Program-made: the position numbers and the translations under genes | Part shown: in pieces, positions 35,626 through 46,037 of the stretch | Layout of the letters: every line of letters begins with the position of its first letter | Position numbering within the stretch: the first letter of the stretch is position 1 | Assembly (NCBI RefSeq): GCF_031143425.1 | Contig: NC_090437.1 | Location: 1,176,052,863-1,176,116,862 of the forward strand | Reading direction: 5' to 3' | From: Pleurodeles waltl | Taxonomy: Eukaryota; Chordata; Amphibia; Caudata; Salamandridae | DNA: 64,000 nucleotides | The notes under the pieces: generated by a model | Told to the model about the DNA's origin: nothing | The model's input: only the letters and a program-made list of their open reading frames with translations | The model's database searches: none

Positions 35626-36089
35626 CACACCCAAAGGGCCATGTGCAGCGTGGGAGTTGGGTGCGTAGGGGGGTTGGCCGCAGGTCAGGTGTTGCAGGCA
35701 ACCCGCACCACGCATGGCAGAAGACTGTGCATGACAAATGGTTGGGCGCTTACAGAGGATTGGCGTCAGGGCCTGGCCACAGGCCCTGAAGCCACCCGCC
35801 ATTGCGTACAGCCAAAGGCCACTCGTCGAGGTGGTTGGATTAAGGGTAGTAATGAAAAATACTATACGTAAAAATAAAAATGTAGAAGTTCACTGACAAA
35901 AACAAAGGTTACAGGGATGTTATAATTAGGAAATAGAATTAGAAAAACATATAAATGTACTTAAAAAAACAAAGATTACCGAGACGTTATAGTTAGGCTC
36001 ACATTTTAAACGTACCAAGCCATGGAAATTCACCTGTTATAGTTAAAGTTATCTATAACTTGTGTCCTAAGGTAAATATAACTTGCGGG
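35626..36089. other. Unclassified repeat-like segment
   Basis: No gene is visible. It includes two related blocks with AAACAAAGRTTAC...GTTATA at about 35900 and 35970 and a TATAACT-rich end. Family unknown. Confidence 0.35.
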
Positions 36090-36335
36090 GATAAGTACTG
36101 AGAGTAGGGCATGATGAGTAAGTAGTAAGAGATGAGGAGTGCTGCATGACGTATGAAGAGCGAGAGATGAGTATTGAAACATGGGAAGCAAAGGATGAGT
36201 GATTAGGAGTGAAGGTTGCGAAAGGAAGACTGAAGAGTGAAAACACAAAACCAAAGATGAATGTTGATTGAAGAGGAGTGAGGAATGAGGTGTAAGGGAT
36301 GAGAGTTAAAGAGTGAGAAATGATGAGATAGAGAC
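36090..36335. repeat. Purine-rich GATGAG-type repeat, left part
   Basis: Irregular repetition of GATGAG, GAGTGA and similar words. The same texture resumes right after Harbinger copy 2 at 46041, so the element split one tract. Confidence 0.8.
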
Positions 36336-36338
36336 TAA

Positions 36339-36361
36339 GGCCCTCATTATGACATTGGTGG
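36339..36361 (+). repeat. Left terminal inverted repeat, Harbinger copy 2
   Basis: Begins GGCCCTCATTATGACATTGG, matching the inverted right end at 20 of 23 positions. It is preceded by the TAA duplication. Copy 3 starts with the related GGCCCTCATTACAACCCTGA at 52420. Confidence 0.9.
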
Positions 36362-36831
36362 TAAATCCCACTTACCGCCATGCTGACTGCCGCCAGCTTA
36401 CCGCCGTGGATGTCCGTTCACCATATTAGGACACACACACACCAATCCGTCAGTATTCAGCCACATACACAAATCCGCCAGACCAAAGGTCACTGATAAA
36501 GTGGTAAAGTGGTGGTATCAAAACCCACACCATTACGCCAACAGAAAAACGCCCATCACATTATGACCCACGAATCACCACGGCAGACATTCAACCGCGG
36601 TAAACCATTGGCAGTACATACCATTGCGCTCAAAATGGACACACACAAACAAAACAATACCACATCGGACAATTCAAACAACACACCTGACACCCATACA
36701 CATACCACACCCACACCACTATAAAACACACACCCACATTACTCACAACCCTTTACCATTTCAAACCATTGTCAGCAGAGAGACATCAAGACCACTGACA
36801 CAACTAGAGCCACACACTATTCATACCTATA

Positions 36832-38785
36832 TGTCAACATCAGGGCAGTGCGCGCTTTACGGGCGACCAGAATGCAAAAACCTAATGATTTCCAGCTAAC
36901 ATAATTTATGCATTGTGCTGATATAATGTTGTTTAACCTTTTGCATTGCAGAGTTTCATCCTGAAGACTTATGTTCAGCATGCATATAAATATTGTCCAC
37001 ATGTAATGTACTGCTGCAGGCTTTCAGACTGTGTCAGGGTGTGGTCCCTTTCCAGGGCCTTCTAGAAGATTCTCTGCAGCATGCCTAGGTGTGGTTGGTG
37101 GGCTGGGCTAAAACTCTACAAAGGGAGCCAGCCCAGCTCCACGTGCTCACTATTCAGAGGTCCCGGTGCAGAGCAGCAGCAACTTCCTGAGCTCCTTTTT
37201 CGGAGGCCTAATTGGATCTTCCAGACCTCGCCCTTTCACTGCGCTTGGTGATTCTTGATCAGGGCGGTAAGACAGAGGTCGGGCTGGGCCCCAGATCCCG
37301 TTCTCGAAGGAGTTTGAGTTCTTGGGCCTAATTATCATGATAAAATCTTTTGACTCTCGTGCGTGTGAAAGTGTGCTTGATGTTTATTGGGCATTTACAT
37401 TCTGGCATTCGAATCGGCAAGATGTGCAATTCCTTACTCGTGTTTAATTCATGTGATTCATTGTGCGTTACCATTTCCAGGCATTCATATGGTAACATTT
37501 GAATCGGCAAAACGTGCAGTTCTTTCCTTGTGCTTTAACCCTTGATATTCAATGTGCATTACCATTTCCAGGCATTCATATGGTGACATTCGAATCAGCA
37601 AGACGCGCGATTCTTCCCTCGTGCATTAACCCTTGACATTCATTGTGAGTTACCATTTCCAGGCTTTCATATGGTGACATTCGAATTGGCAAGACGTGCG
37701 ATTCTTCCCTTGTGCTTTAACCCTTGATATTCATTGTGCGTTACCATTTCCAGGCATTCATATGGTGACATCCGAATCGGCAAGACGCGCGATTCGTCCC
37801 TCGTGTTTTAAACCTTGATATTCATGGTGCGCTACCATTTCCTGACATTTACATGGTGGCATTCGAATCAGCGAAACGCGCGATTCATTTCTCGTGTGTA
37901 ACTCATGCTGTTCATTGTGCGCTACCATTTTCTGGCATTTACTTGGTGGCATTCGAATCGGCAAGACGCGCAATTCATTTCTCGTGTGTAATTCATGCAG
38001 TTCATTGTGCGCTACCATTTCCTGGCATTTACATGGTGGCATTTAAATAGGCGAGACGTGCGATTTCATTCTTGTGTGTAATTCATGTTATTCATTGTGC
38101 GTTAACTTTTTCTGGCATTTTCATGGTGACATCTGAATCGGCAGGAAGCGCGATTCTTTTCTTGTGTTTAATATCACGGTGTTCATAATGTGCTACGTCT
38201 TCATGGCATTTACGAGGTGGTTTTCTAGCCAGCAAGACACGTGATTTATTTCTCGAGCCTAGCTTATGTTATTCATGGTGCACAATCATTCTATGGTATT
38301 TACAACCTTTGTGAAAGTATACAATGTGCATAATTCATGTTTCCTACAGTTTTTAAAAGAACAAAATGTTAGAGTTCTAGATGTTATGTAGTGTGTATAT
38401 AATAATGTTTTTCTTTCCCTGATCATCATGCAAAAGATAATGTTTGAATCTGAAAATTGCATTTGACTATTTCTTGATTTCCTCTCAGGTGTCCAGTAGT
38501 CTTGAAGCCTAGTTGTTTATGTCCACTCATAGGTTATCTATGAGTTCAGAACGAAAATGCTTAGAGTTATAATCTAGTACTGATTCATATGATATAATCT
38601 TGATATTGTGTGTTTTAACCTTTTGCTTCCTACAGGTCTCCTTCCCAGCTGTTCCCTTCCTAATCCCCTTTTTCCCACTTGGACTCTCTTAGACTCTGTG
38701 ATAATTCTAATCAGAGTATTGGAGCTGTCTTGTGGTGGAAGTGCTGGGAACATGCACAGACCCTGAGGATCTGGTGACTCTGACA
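36832..38785 (+). mobile_element. Solo LTR (1.95 kb) with CTATA target duplication
   Basis: Starts TGTCAACATCAGGGCAG and ends GGTGACTCTGACA. It is flanked by CTATA at 36827-36831 and 38786-38790. The same LTR family begins the gypsy-type element at 61649 (TGTCAACACCAGGACAG...GTGACTCTGACA). No internal region remains. A tandem 90-bp array occupies its middle. It sits in the 5' leader of Harbinger copy 2, just upstream of Myb gene A. Confidence 0.93.
37365..38330. repeat. Tandem 90-91 bp array inside the LTR
   Basis: About ten units start at 37456, 37547, 37638, 37729, 37820, 37910, 38000, 38090, 38181 and 38271, an almost exact 90-91 bp period. Each carries 'attcattgtgcgctaccatt' and a 'cgaatcggcaagacgcg' segment. 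The LTR at 61649 has about eight such units. Confidence 0.92.
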
Positions 38786-38868
38786 CTATACACCACTCAC
38801 GCACCCCACATCACACACCTCAACACATCACCCAACACACCCTCACCAACACACCTCACACAACACCC

Positions 38869-40288
38869 ATGGCACCACAAAGACACATTCCCGTTTCACA
38901 GAGGAGAAGCTAAGGGTCATGGTGGAGGAAATTATCAGGGTAGAGCCACAGTTATTTGGAGCATAGGTGCAGCAGATATCATTAGCTAGGAAGATGGAGC
39001 TATGGCGGAGAATCGTGGAGAGGTGTCAACTCCGTGGGACAGCCCCCAAGAACTAGGGATGACATCAGGAAGAGGTGGAACGACCTACAGGGGAAGGTAT
39101 GTTCCATAGCAGCAAGACACTAGCTCTCTGTACAGAGGACAGACGGTGGACCCTCACCTCCTCCCACGCATCTAACAGCATGGGAGGAGCAACTCTTGGC
39201 AACCCTGCATCTTGAGGGCCTGGCCGGAGTCGGAGGAGGACTGGACTCTGGTAAGTCAACTCTCTACTACTATCACCCCCCTACCTGCATGCCATCATAT
39301 ACCCCCACCCTCACCCTCACCCCCATCACTCCACCACTTTTCACACACCCCATCATCACATCTCACTCATCTCAATGCCAAGCCCTGCATGCTCTACCAA
39401 TGCATGGAAACCACTCACAGCCCTTCATGGACACTCATCACTAAAGCATGCACACTGTAGAGAATGAACTATCCCACCATACACCAACGTACACCAGTGA
39501 AAGTTGCAAGGGCAAATCCAACTAAAGAGGGTAAGCCACGGATGCACAATATGTCAAACACAGAACCCATAGCACATCATTTACATCCCCCCAGGTACCC
39601 CATCCAATGTCAGCAGAGAGGAGGGGGCCAGCAATATCTGGTCCCCCAAATGAAGAGGCCCACAGTGATGACAGCAACTCTGGTCTTCAAGATCTGGATG
39701 ACATACCTGGCCCATCAGGGACCGCTTGATAGCCGATTACGCAGGCCCAGTCACACACCACCACAGAGCCTCCCCATCAGGAAACACCACCACAGCACCC
39801 ACCCAGCGTACCCACACCTCTGTCCCCAGGACACGTCAATCAGCAGTGTGTCCACCTCTACAGGGACCCAAGGCCACACCTCATACCCAAGAAGATCAGG
39901 GACCTGGGGTCAGTGCAGTTGGCACACAGTTCAGGTGACAGAGGCACAGGCCAACAGGGAAACTGTAAGGAGTGCTGTGCCCATGGAACTGACTCTCCAG
40001 GTGGCACTTGCAGAAATCCTGGGAGCCTACCAACATTCCCAGAACACAATGGGCCAGATCCTGGACAACGTGCAGGAGGACAGGCGGCTGCAGGAGGGAC
40101 AGTACCAGGGGATCAGGGAGGACTTGCAGGCCATCAACAACACCCTAATCTCCATAGCAGGGGTGCTGGAAGACATGACCAATGTTATGAGGGAGGCAGT
40201 CTCACACCAGCAGGCCCCTGCCACTAGCCAGACATCTGAACAGCCTTCCACTTCCACTGCCGTTAGTGGCCAGGAGGCCCCGTCATAA
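38869..40288 (+). pseudogene. Harbinger Myb/SANT-like protein A, copy 2
   Basis: Exon 1 (38869-39250) starts ATG with MAPQRHIP, then shifts frame; the Myb/SANT segment reads RFTEEKLRVMVEEIIRVEPQ. An in-frame TAG follows QLFGA, then ARKMELWRRIVER and RTRDDIRKRWNDLQGK. The donor is CTCTG/GTAAGT. Exon 2 (39595-40288) begins after a 'ccccccag' acceptor and has a TGA after PGPSGTA. It ends with a helical region (GIREDLQAINNTLISIAG) and a Ser/Gln-rich tail. The Myb_DNA-bind_5-like N-terminus should bind DNA; the C-terminus may oligomerise (inference). It is convergent with the transposase. Confidence 0.8.
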
Positions 40289-40592
40289 GACTCACAGGCT
40301 CACAGCACCCCTCTACCTGCAGAAGGTGAACCAACCCACAAACGTTCCCTGTGATCCAGACAGAAGTCAGGGACACTTGCCAAGACCCCCACCAGGAAAT
40401 GAAACTCTCCTGATTGACACCCTTGTGTCCCACCCTGTCACCCTGTCCTCCTTGAACTGCCATTGATCCCCTTCCTATGTCCCCTTGGACAATGCACATC
40501 TGCTACAAACTGCTACAAACAGACTGGACCAATACCCTGAACTTTTCTCCATCATCACCCCATCCCATTGCACCTCCATATTTTAGCACTTC

Positions 40593-40598
40593 AATAAA
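40593..40598 (+). terminator. Poly(A) signal of Myb gene A, copy 2
   Basis: AATAAA about 300 bp after the gene A stop, in the spacer before the convergent transposase 3' end. The corresponding site in copy 3 is at 57811. Confidence 0.6.
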
Positions 40599-40889
40599 CA
40601 CCCTTGGAAAAAAAAGAAGTTTGGAGTATGTCATGTATATCAAATATCTATTCATTGAAACAGGTACACACATTGCAAATCAACTGTACAGAAAATGAGC
40701 ATAGATTAATGACCTGAAGCTGGCTGCAGTGATCACACCACGAGTATATGTGAGGTCACCAACATCTGCAAAATGAATTGCCAGAGGGAACAGTAAGTGG
40801 GCATAGAAGTGGGAAATATCAGCATTCCATTGCCACACAAATTCAAAAAAAGTCATTGAAATGTGAAGTAACACTGTCCTACCTGTGTG

Positions 40890-42009
40890 TCATTGAAGGT
40901 ATTTTTGGATCACAGATGTTCTGTTGTCCTCATCCTCATCCTCTGCCTCCTCATCCTCACTGTCCACAGGGTCCACTGCTGGCACACAGGCATCTCCAGC
41001 CTTCTCCTCCTGCAGGAATGGGACATGGCGTCTGATGGCCAGGTTATGTAACATGCAGCATGCCACCACTATCTGGCAGACCTTCTTTGGTGAGTAGCAC
41101 AGTGATCCACCTGTTAGATGGAGGTACCGGAACCTGGGCTTCAGGAGGCCAAAGGTCCTTTCAATTATCCTTCTGGTTCTCCCATGTGCCTTATTATTAT
41201 ATTGTTCTTCTGCCCTTGTTCTGGCATTCCTCACAGGGGTCAGCAGCCATGATAGGTTGGGGTAACCAGAGTCATCTGCAAATATTGAGGGACAAAATTT
41301 AGCCACACACTACACATTTGGCCAACACCATACCCATACCCCAATATATACTGGGTGGGAACCAGGGCTCACCTTTTAGCCACACCCTGTGCCTCTGTAG
41401 TTGGCCCATCACATTTGGTATGCTGCTATTCCTCAGGACAAAGGCATCATGCACCGACCCAGGATACTTAGCATTGATGTGGGAGATGTACTGGTCCGCA
41501 AGGCACACCATCTGTACATTCATAGAGTGGAAACTCTTCCGATTCCTGAACACCTGTTCATTCTGGGGGGGGGGGACAAATGCAATATGTGTTCCATCAA
41601 TAGCCCCAATTATGTCGGGGATATGTCCCATTGCATAGAACTCAAACTTCACTGTGGCCAAATCTTCAACTTGGGGGAAAACAATGTAGCTGTACATGTG
41701 TTTTATCAGGGCAGACAATACTTTTGTCAGCACTATTGAGAACATTGGCTGTGACATTCCTGCTGCCAGCCTACTGTCACTTGGAAAGAACCAGTTGCCA
41801 GGAAATGGAGTACAGATAGCACTTGCACAAGAGGGGGGGATCCCAGTGGGGTGACTGATGGCAGATATCAGGTCAGGCTCCAATTGGGCACACATCTCTG
41901 TGACTGTGGCCCTGTCCAGTCCATAGGTGAGGATAATGTGCCTGTCCTCCAGTTTTGCCAAGTCCACCAGGGATCTGTACACAGGAGTATGTCTCCAGCT
42001 CCTATTCAT
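40890..42009 (-). pseudogene. HARBI1-like DDE transposase, copy 2 (nearly intact)
   Basis: The most complete transposase here. Exon 1 (42009-41373) starts at an ATG that aligns with those of copies 1 and 3 (MNRSWRHTPVYR). Exon 2 (41275-40890) starts at a 'tctgcag' acceptor (minus strand: tttgcag A/TGAC) and ends ...QKYLQ then TGA. The DDE triad is whole: GAIDGTHIAFVPP, YPGSVHDAFVLRN and RRIIERTFGLLKPRF. No internal stop interrupts either exon, but about 22 residues (41757-41828) read in a shifted frame between two compensating indels, replacing the segment that reads VQVLSVLHFLATGSF in the other frame. It is convergent with gene A and divergent from gene B. Confidence 0.9.
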
Positions 42010-42473
42010 CCGCAGCGGTAGCAATCTAAGGGACACAAGAGTGAGGATCCGGTCACAAACTGAACAATGGAGCTACAACATAACTTTGCATCCTGTAAAC
42101 ATGTAATGGGTCATTGTGATTTGTCCAGTATGTCCTAATTTCTCGTGTGCACAGCATTATTCCAGGGCCTTCCCCCCCCCCCCCCCCGAAATGGCGTTTG
42201 CCTGTCCTGTGTGGAGAGACAAATGGAAATGAGGTAATTCCACTGATGTTGTGCCCCGTTGCGGGAGGCGGTCGGGAACTGTTGTGCAACTCCTCATTGG
42301 TTATTGGGCCCTATGGGGTACAGTGGCCAATGGTGATCTACGCCGGTGGTGATGGTATGCACTGCCGTGGACATGACCGCTATTTTCTATCAGATTCCTC
42401 ACTTGCTACCTGACCTTCCATAGGAGAGGACCTACACTGCATGTGCTGCTGTGACCTGTTTTTGGAACCTACC
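42010..42473. promoter_or_regulatory. Divergent promoter region with inverted CCAAT boxes, copy 2
   Basis: It lies between the transposase (minus) and Myb gene B (plus). It carries CATTGGTTATTGGG at about 42295 and CCAATGG at 42327, that is, CCAAT boxes on both strands about 30 bp apart. The same arrangement occurs at 59457-59496 in copy 3 and in decayed form at 1712 in copy 1. A C-run at 42173-42187 is also present. NF-Y-type sites in both orientations fit a bidirectional promoter, but activity is inferred. Confidence 0.5.
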
Positions 42474-44556
42474 ATGGCCCATGTGACCAGGGAAAGGGCC
42501 CCAGCCTTCACTTCGGAGGAGTTTGAGAGACTGGTGGATGGTGTCCTACCCCAGTACGGACTTCTCTATGGGCTTCCAGACCAACCGGTGAGTACACTGT
42601 GAGCACGATGCATGTGGCATGAATGCATGGAGTTGTGTGTATGAAGGTCTCGTGTAAGGGGGGTGGGTGGATGTCCTCTGCACGGCATACAGGTTGTGTG
42701 CTGGGCCATGTGTGTGTAAATGGTGATGGAAACGGGTATGGTGGGCCATATGTGTAACAGGCTGGACTGTTTGTCTAAATCTATTTTCCTGTGTTTATTG
42801 CCTCTACAGGTCAGCGCCCATCAAAAGAAAGGTATATGGTGTGCCATCGCCAAGGAGGTGCGGACCCTGGAGGTCTGTGGCAGGCAGAGCACCCACTGTC
42901 GCAAACGGTGGGAGGACCTGAGACTCTGGACACGGAAGACGGTGGAGGCCCAGCTGGGGATGGCCTCCCGATGAGGAAGGGGTGCCCGTCGAACCCTGAC
43001 CCCCCTGATGGCCTGCATACTGGCAGTGGCTTATCCTTAGCTGGATTGGCGCTTGAGGGAATCACAGCAGCCACAAGGGGGGGAGTACAGTGCCCATCAT
43101 TACAACTTATGCATGGTAGGGTTGTATCCGGGTGGAGGATGTGTGTCAGTGTGTGCCCCTAGGCCAGGCCTGACATTGCAGTGTAGGTCCCCCTGGTGGC
43201 TAGGGTGTAGAAGGGCAAATTTAGCTACCTAGCTCGTAGGCATGCACTAGTGGTCAGGGCTGCGTGGGTCCCAGGTGTGCTGCATTTGGCAGTGTGTGCC
43301 CCTCCCCATGCCTTGGACGCTAACTATTTCTTTGGTAGTGCAATGCATATTGCGTAGGGCTGTTCCCTCTGTGTGAGGATGCTTTGCACGCCAGCGTTGG
43401 TGTTGGTGCAGCCATTGACCAAGTGTATCCTTTGTCTCTTCCCCCCAGTTTTTGTTTTATCATCCTATCCTTGTGTGCATTAGCATAATCTAGCAGAGGA
43501 GCACAGGCACGGAGGGAGCTGCATCCCACAGGACCCAGGAGGCAGAGTCCTCCGGTGAGGGGACCAGTGGGACAGAGGGCAAGGGGAGAACCATGGTGGA
43601 GACTGGAGGGAACAGTTCTGACACAGGTACCTCCTCCGATGGAAGCTCCCTGGTGGTGGCAGACACTTCTGTGACCACCCTAGCTACAGCTGTCACCCCT
43701 GTACCAGCACCGCCCTCCCAGCAGCCTCTCATCGAGTTGCCTGTGCCCGCTCACCCAGGAGGGTGGGAATCTCCTTCGCCCCAGGCACCTCAGGCCCTGA
43801 CCCAGTGAGCCCTGCTACCCTGAGTGAGGAGGCTATTGACCTCATGAGATCCATCTCTGTAGGGCAGTCAACCATTGTGAATGCCATCCAGGGGCTGGCA
43901 GCCCAGATGCAACAATCTAATGCATTCATGGAGGGCATTCACACTGGATTGGTGGCCCAACAGAGATCGATTCAGGCTCTGACCTCCTCTTTGATGGCAG
44001 CCATTGTCCCTGTTACTACCGTCCCCCTCCAACTTCCACTGCCCAGTCCCATTCCCCTCAACCCCAACCTATCCCAAGCACACATACAGACGAGCATGCA
44101 CACAAGACAACACCCAAGGGTGTCATAGGCAAACACAAGCACCACACTTAATCCCACAGGCACCCACACAAACACCATCCAGTTGCAGGCACACCAACAT
44201 GCACTATTTCCACTGTCTCCCCCTCTTCCTCCTCCTCCACCTCCCACCCAGTTACGTCCACACTCCCACCTGCATGCACTACATCATCATCCACTACCAG
44301 CATCACCACACCAAGCAGAACACACACCTCACTGGCAGAAACCTCCACAACAGCCATGCACACGTCCCCTGTGTCCTCTCCCACTGTGTCTGTACCCCCT
44401 CCTAGAATACACAAACGCAAGCACTCAGACAACCAACAGCCATCGACCTCACAACAGTATATAGCCCATGCAACTGTACCCAAAAGCAGCAGGCAGACAA
44501 TTCCAACAACCACTCCCTCATCCTCCACTCCCATTCCTTCTCCCTCTTTCCACTAA
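42474..44556 (+). pseudogene. Harbinger Myb/SANT-like protein B, copy 2
   Basis: Exon 1 (42474-42587) is intact: MAHVTRERAPAFTSEEFERL through GLPDQP, ending at GTGAGT. Exon 2 starts at 42810 after 'cctctacag' and encodes VSAHQKKGIWCAIAKEVRTL and STHCRKRWEDL, then TGA where copy 3 has CAA CGT, and a later TAG. A further exon-like region (43484-44556) is Ser/Thr/Pro-rich with VGISFAPGTSGP and SEEAIDLMRS. It is frameshifted near 43760 and ends SPSFH then stop. Domain: trihelix/Myb-like DNA binding. The splice link from exon 2 to the third region is not resolved from sequence. Confidence 0.75.
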
Positions 44557-44699
44557 AAGACTGTTCCTATCCACCATTGACCTCTTCCCCCCTTCCCCCC
44601 CGGTCCTGCATGTAATGCCAGGGTAGGAAGAACCCAGCCAAGCACCTCAGCCACACAGTCCACTGGCCCAGTAGTCAACTCACCCACTCGTGGTGGAAA

Positions 44700-44950
44700 G
44701 GGATCCAGGCCACATGTCCTGAAGAGGAAGGAGCCTGCACCAGGCAGCCTAAAGGGGAAGGAGACTGCCCCAGCTGGCAAGAATGGAAAGGAGCCTGCAC
44801 CTGCCACCCTAAAGGCCAACTAGCCTGCACCAGCAGGCAGGAAGACCAAGGAGCCTGTACCAGCAGGAAGGAAGACCAAGGCACCTGCCCCAGCAGGCAG
44901 GAAGACCAAGGAGCCTGCCCCAGCAGGCAGGAAGACCAAGGGGCCTGGAT
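44700..44950 (+). repeat. 30-bp coding-like minisatellite
   Basis: In the plus frame it repeats KEPAPAGRKT about four to five times (44825-44945), preceded by looser relatives (44720-44820). Bases repeat as well as residues. It follows the gene B stop, so whether it is translated is unknown. The minus-strand frame over it is a shadow. Confidence 0.8.
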
Positions 44951-44988
44951 CAGGAACTGTTACGGAGCACCCACCACCAACCATGGTT

Positions 44989-45240
44989 GTGCAGCTATCT
45001 GAGGTTGCAGGGGATTGGCAGGAGCCTCCCCCCACCAGCGGCACCACCACTGTGCAGCTGTCCGAGGTTGTAGGGGATGGCAGGAGCCTCCCCTCACCAG
45101 CAGCACCAGCACTGTGCAGCCGTCCGAGGTTGCATGGGATGGGCAGGAGCCTCCCCCCACCAGCAGTACCACCACTGCAAGGTTGCACGGGATGGACAGG
45201 AGCCTAACCCCACCAGCAGCACCACCACTGTGCAGCCGTC
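44989..45240 (+). repeat. 62-63 bp minisatellite, four units
   Basis: Units start at 44989, 45052 and 45114, with a fourth shortened one near 45180. Each contains GAGGTTGCAGGGGATGG-like sequence, 'caggagcctcc' and 'ccaccagcagcacca'. Confidence 0.85.
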
Positions 45241-45289
45241 ACCGCCAGCGGACAGTATCTAATCCTGCCTCCATTGGCTGCTGTGCAGC

Positions 45290-45475
45290 CTGCCCCCTCC
45301 AATACCAGTGGGCGAGACACCCAGCTGAGAGACTGTGGCCTTGCACTACCCAGGATCAAGCACAGGGCATGTTGCCCCCTCTAGAACAAGTGGGTATGAC
45401 ACCCACATGAGAGACTGTGGCCCATCACTCCCCAGGATCAAGCACAGGGCATGTTGCCCCCTTCAGAACCAGGGG
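45290..45475 (+). repeat. Duplicated block of about 85 bp
   Basis: Two copies share GAGAGACTGTGGCC and AGGATCAAGCACAGGGCATG, with about 85 bp between corresponding points. It is the third distinct tandem repeat in the 3' region of Harbinger copy 2. Confidence 0.8.
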
Positions 45476-45895
45476 TCTTGTTACATCTCTCGGCTGAGGT
45501 GCCACCCGTCCCTCTGAGGTGCCTGCCTATTTACCAAATGATGCCCCTGCAGTGTTCTCTCTGTGTTGAAGCAGGTGACATGTGTGGCCTTGGACTTTGG
45601 CCTGTGGCCAGGTGGCCTACGCAAATTGTGGACTGGGCTGTGTCCCTTTTTGTGTCCATATCTATATATCTATTATCTTGCCTTACTTATTTTTCATACT
45701 GTGTTGATCTCATTATATTCACTTTTGCGAAATCGTTTTGTCCTTGCATTATTCAGTTGATTTAGGGGGAGTTACTTGCTTTCTTGTGCATCTGGTTGTG
45801 TGTATGGGGCGTGTGTATGGGGTGTGTGTTGTGCGTGTGTGAGTCACTCTCGTTTTCCTCCCCCCCTCCCTTGTGTGCTAGGCGTCTGTACTCAC

Positions 45896-45926
45896 CGTTG
45901 TCGTCTTCGCTGACGTTGGTGTTCAT
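45896..45926 (-). other. Possible small first exon, minus strand
   Basis: On the minus strand, close to the right end of copy 2, CCACCATGAACACC gives a good start context. Ten codons (MNTNVSEDDN) lead to a canonical AACG/GTGAGT donor. It could be a leader exon of an antisense transcript reaching the transposase, but joining it to the transposase acceptor near 42025 gives a stop, so the partner is unknown. Confidence 0.25.
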
Positions 45927-46014
45927 GGTGGAGCAGAACGTAGAATATCATTGGGAAGACATGCAGTTCAGGTTCCATAGCGTGTTGATGGTATTACCAC
46001 CACTTTATCACCAA

Positions 46015-46037
46015 CCACCAGGGTCGTAATGAGGGCC
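46015..46037 (-). repeat. Right terminal inverted repeat, Harbinger copy 2
   Basis: Read inward on the minus strand it begins GGCCCTCATTACGACCCTGG. It is followed by TAA and then by the purine-rich flank. Confidence 0.9.

Larger units (their letters stand above)
36339..46037 (+). mobile_element. Complete PIF/Harbinger transposon, copy 2 (9.7 kb)
   Basis: Bounded by TAA target duplications (36336-36338 and 46038-46040), the TWA type expected for Harbinger. Terminal inverted repeats read GGCCCTCATTATGACATTGG and GGCCCTCATTACGACCCTGG, followed by GTGG in both. The order is solo LTR insertion (36832-38785), Myb gene A (plus), transposase (minus), Myb gene B (plus), and a minisatellite-rich 3' region. 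Without the LTR and its duplication it is about 7.7 kb. All three genes are damaged, although the transposase is nearly whole. This is the reference copy for the family in the window. Confidence 0.93.

Noticed and set aside
37758..38042. Minus-strand frame with repeated KCQ-MVAHNE-like residues, also at 62349-62763
   Set aside because: It is the translation of the 90-bp LTR array (91 and 90 are or are near multiples of three). It has no start context, and no conservation apart from the repeat.
37365..38330. Regular 90-bp repeats resembling a CRISPR-like array
   Set aside because: There are no short exact repeats with unique spacers. The whole unit repeats with divergence, lies inside an LTR with target duplications, and the genome is a vertebrate's.
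44820..45188. Minus-strand frame with repeated LVFLPAGAGS
   Set aside because: It is antisense to the 30-bp minisatellite; it only looks like a hydrophobic repeat protein.
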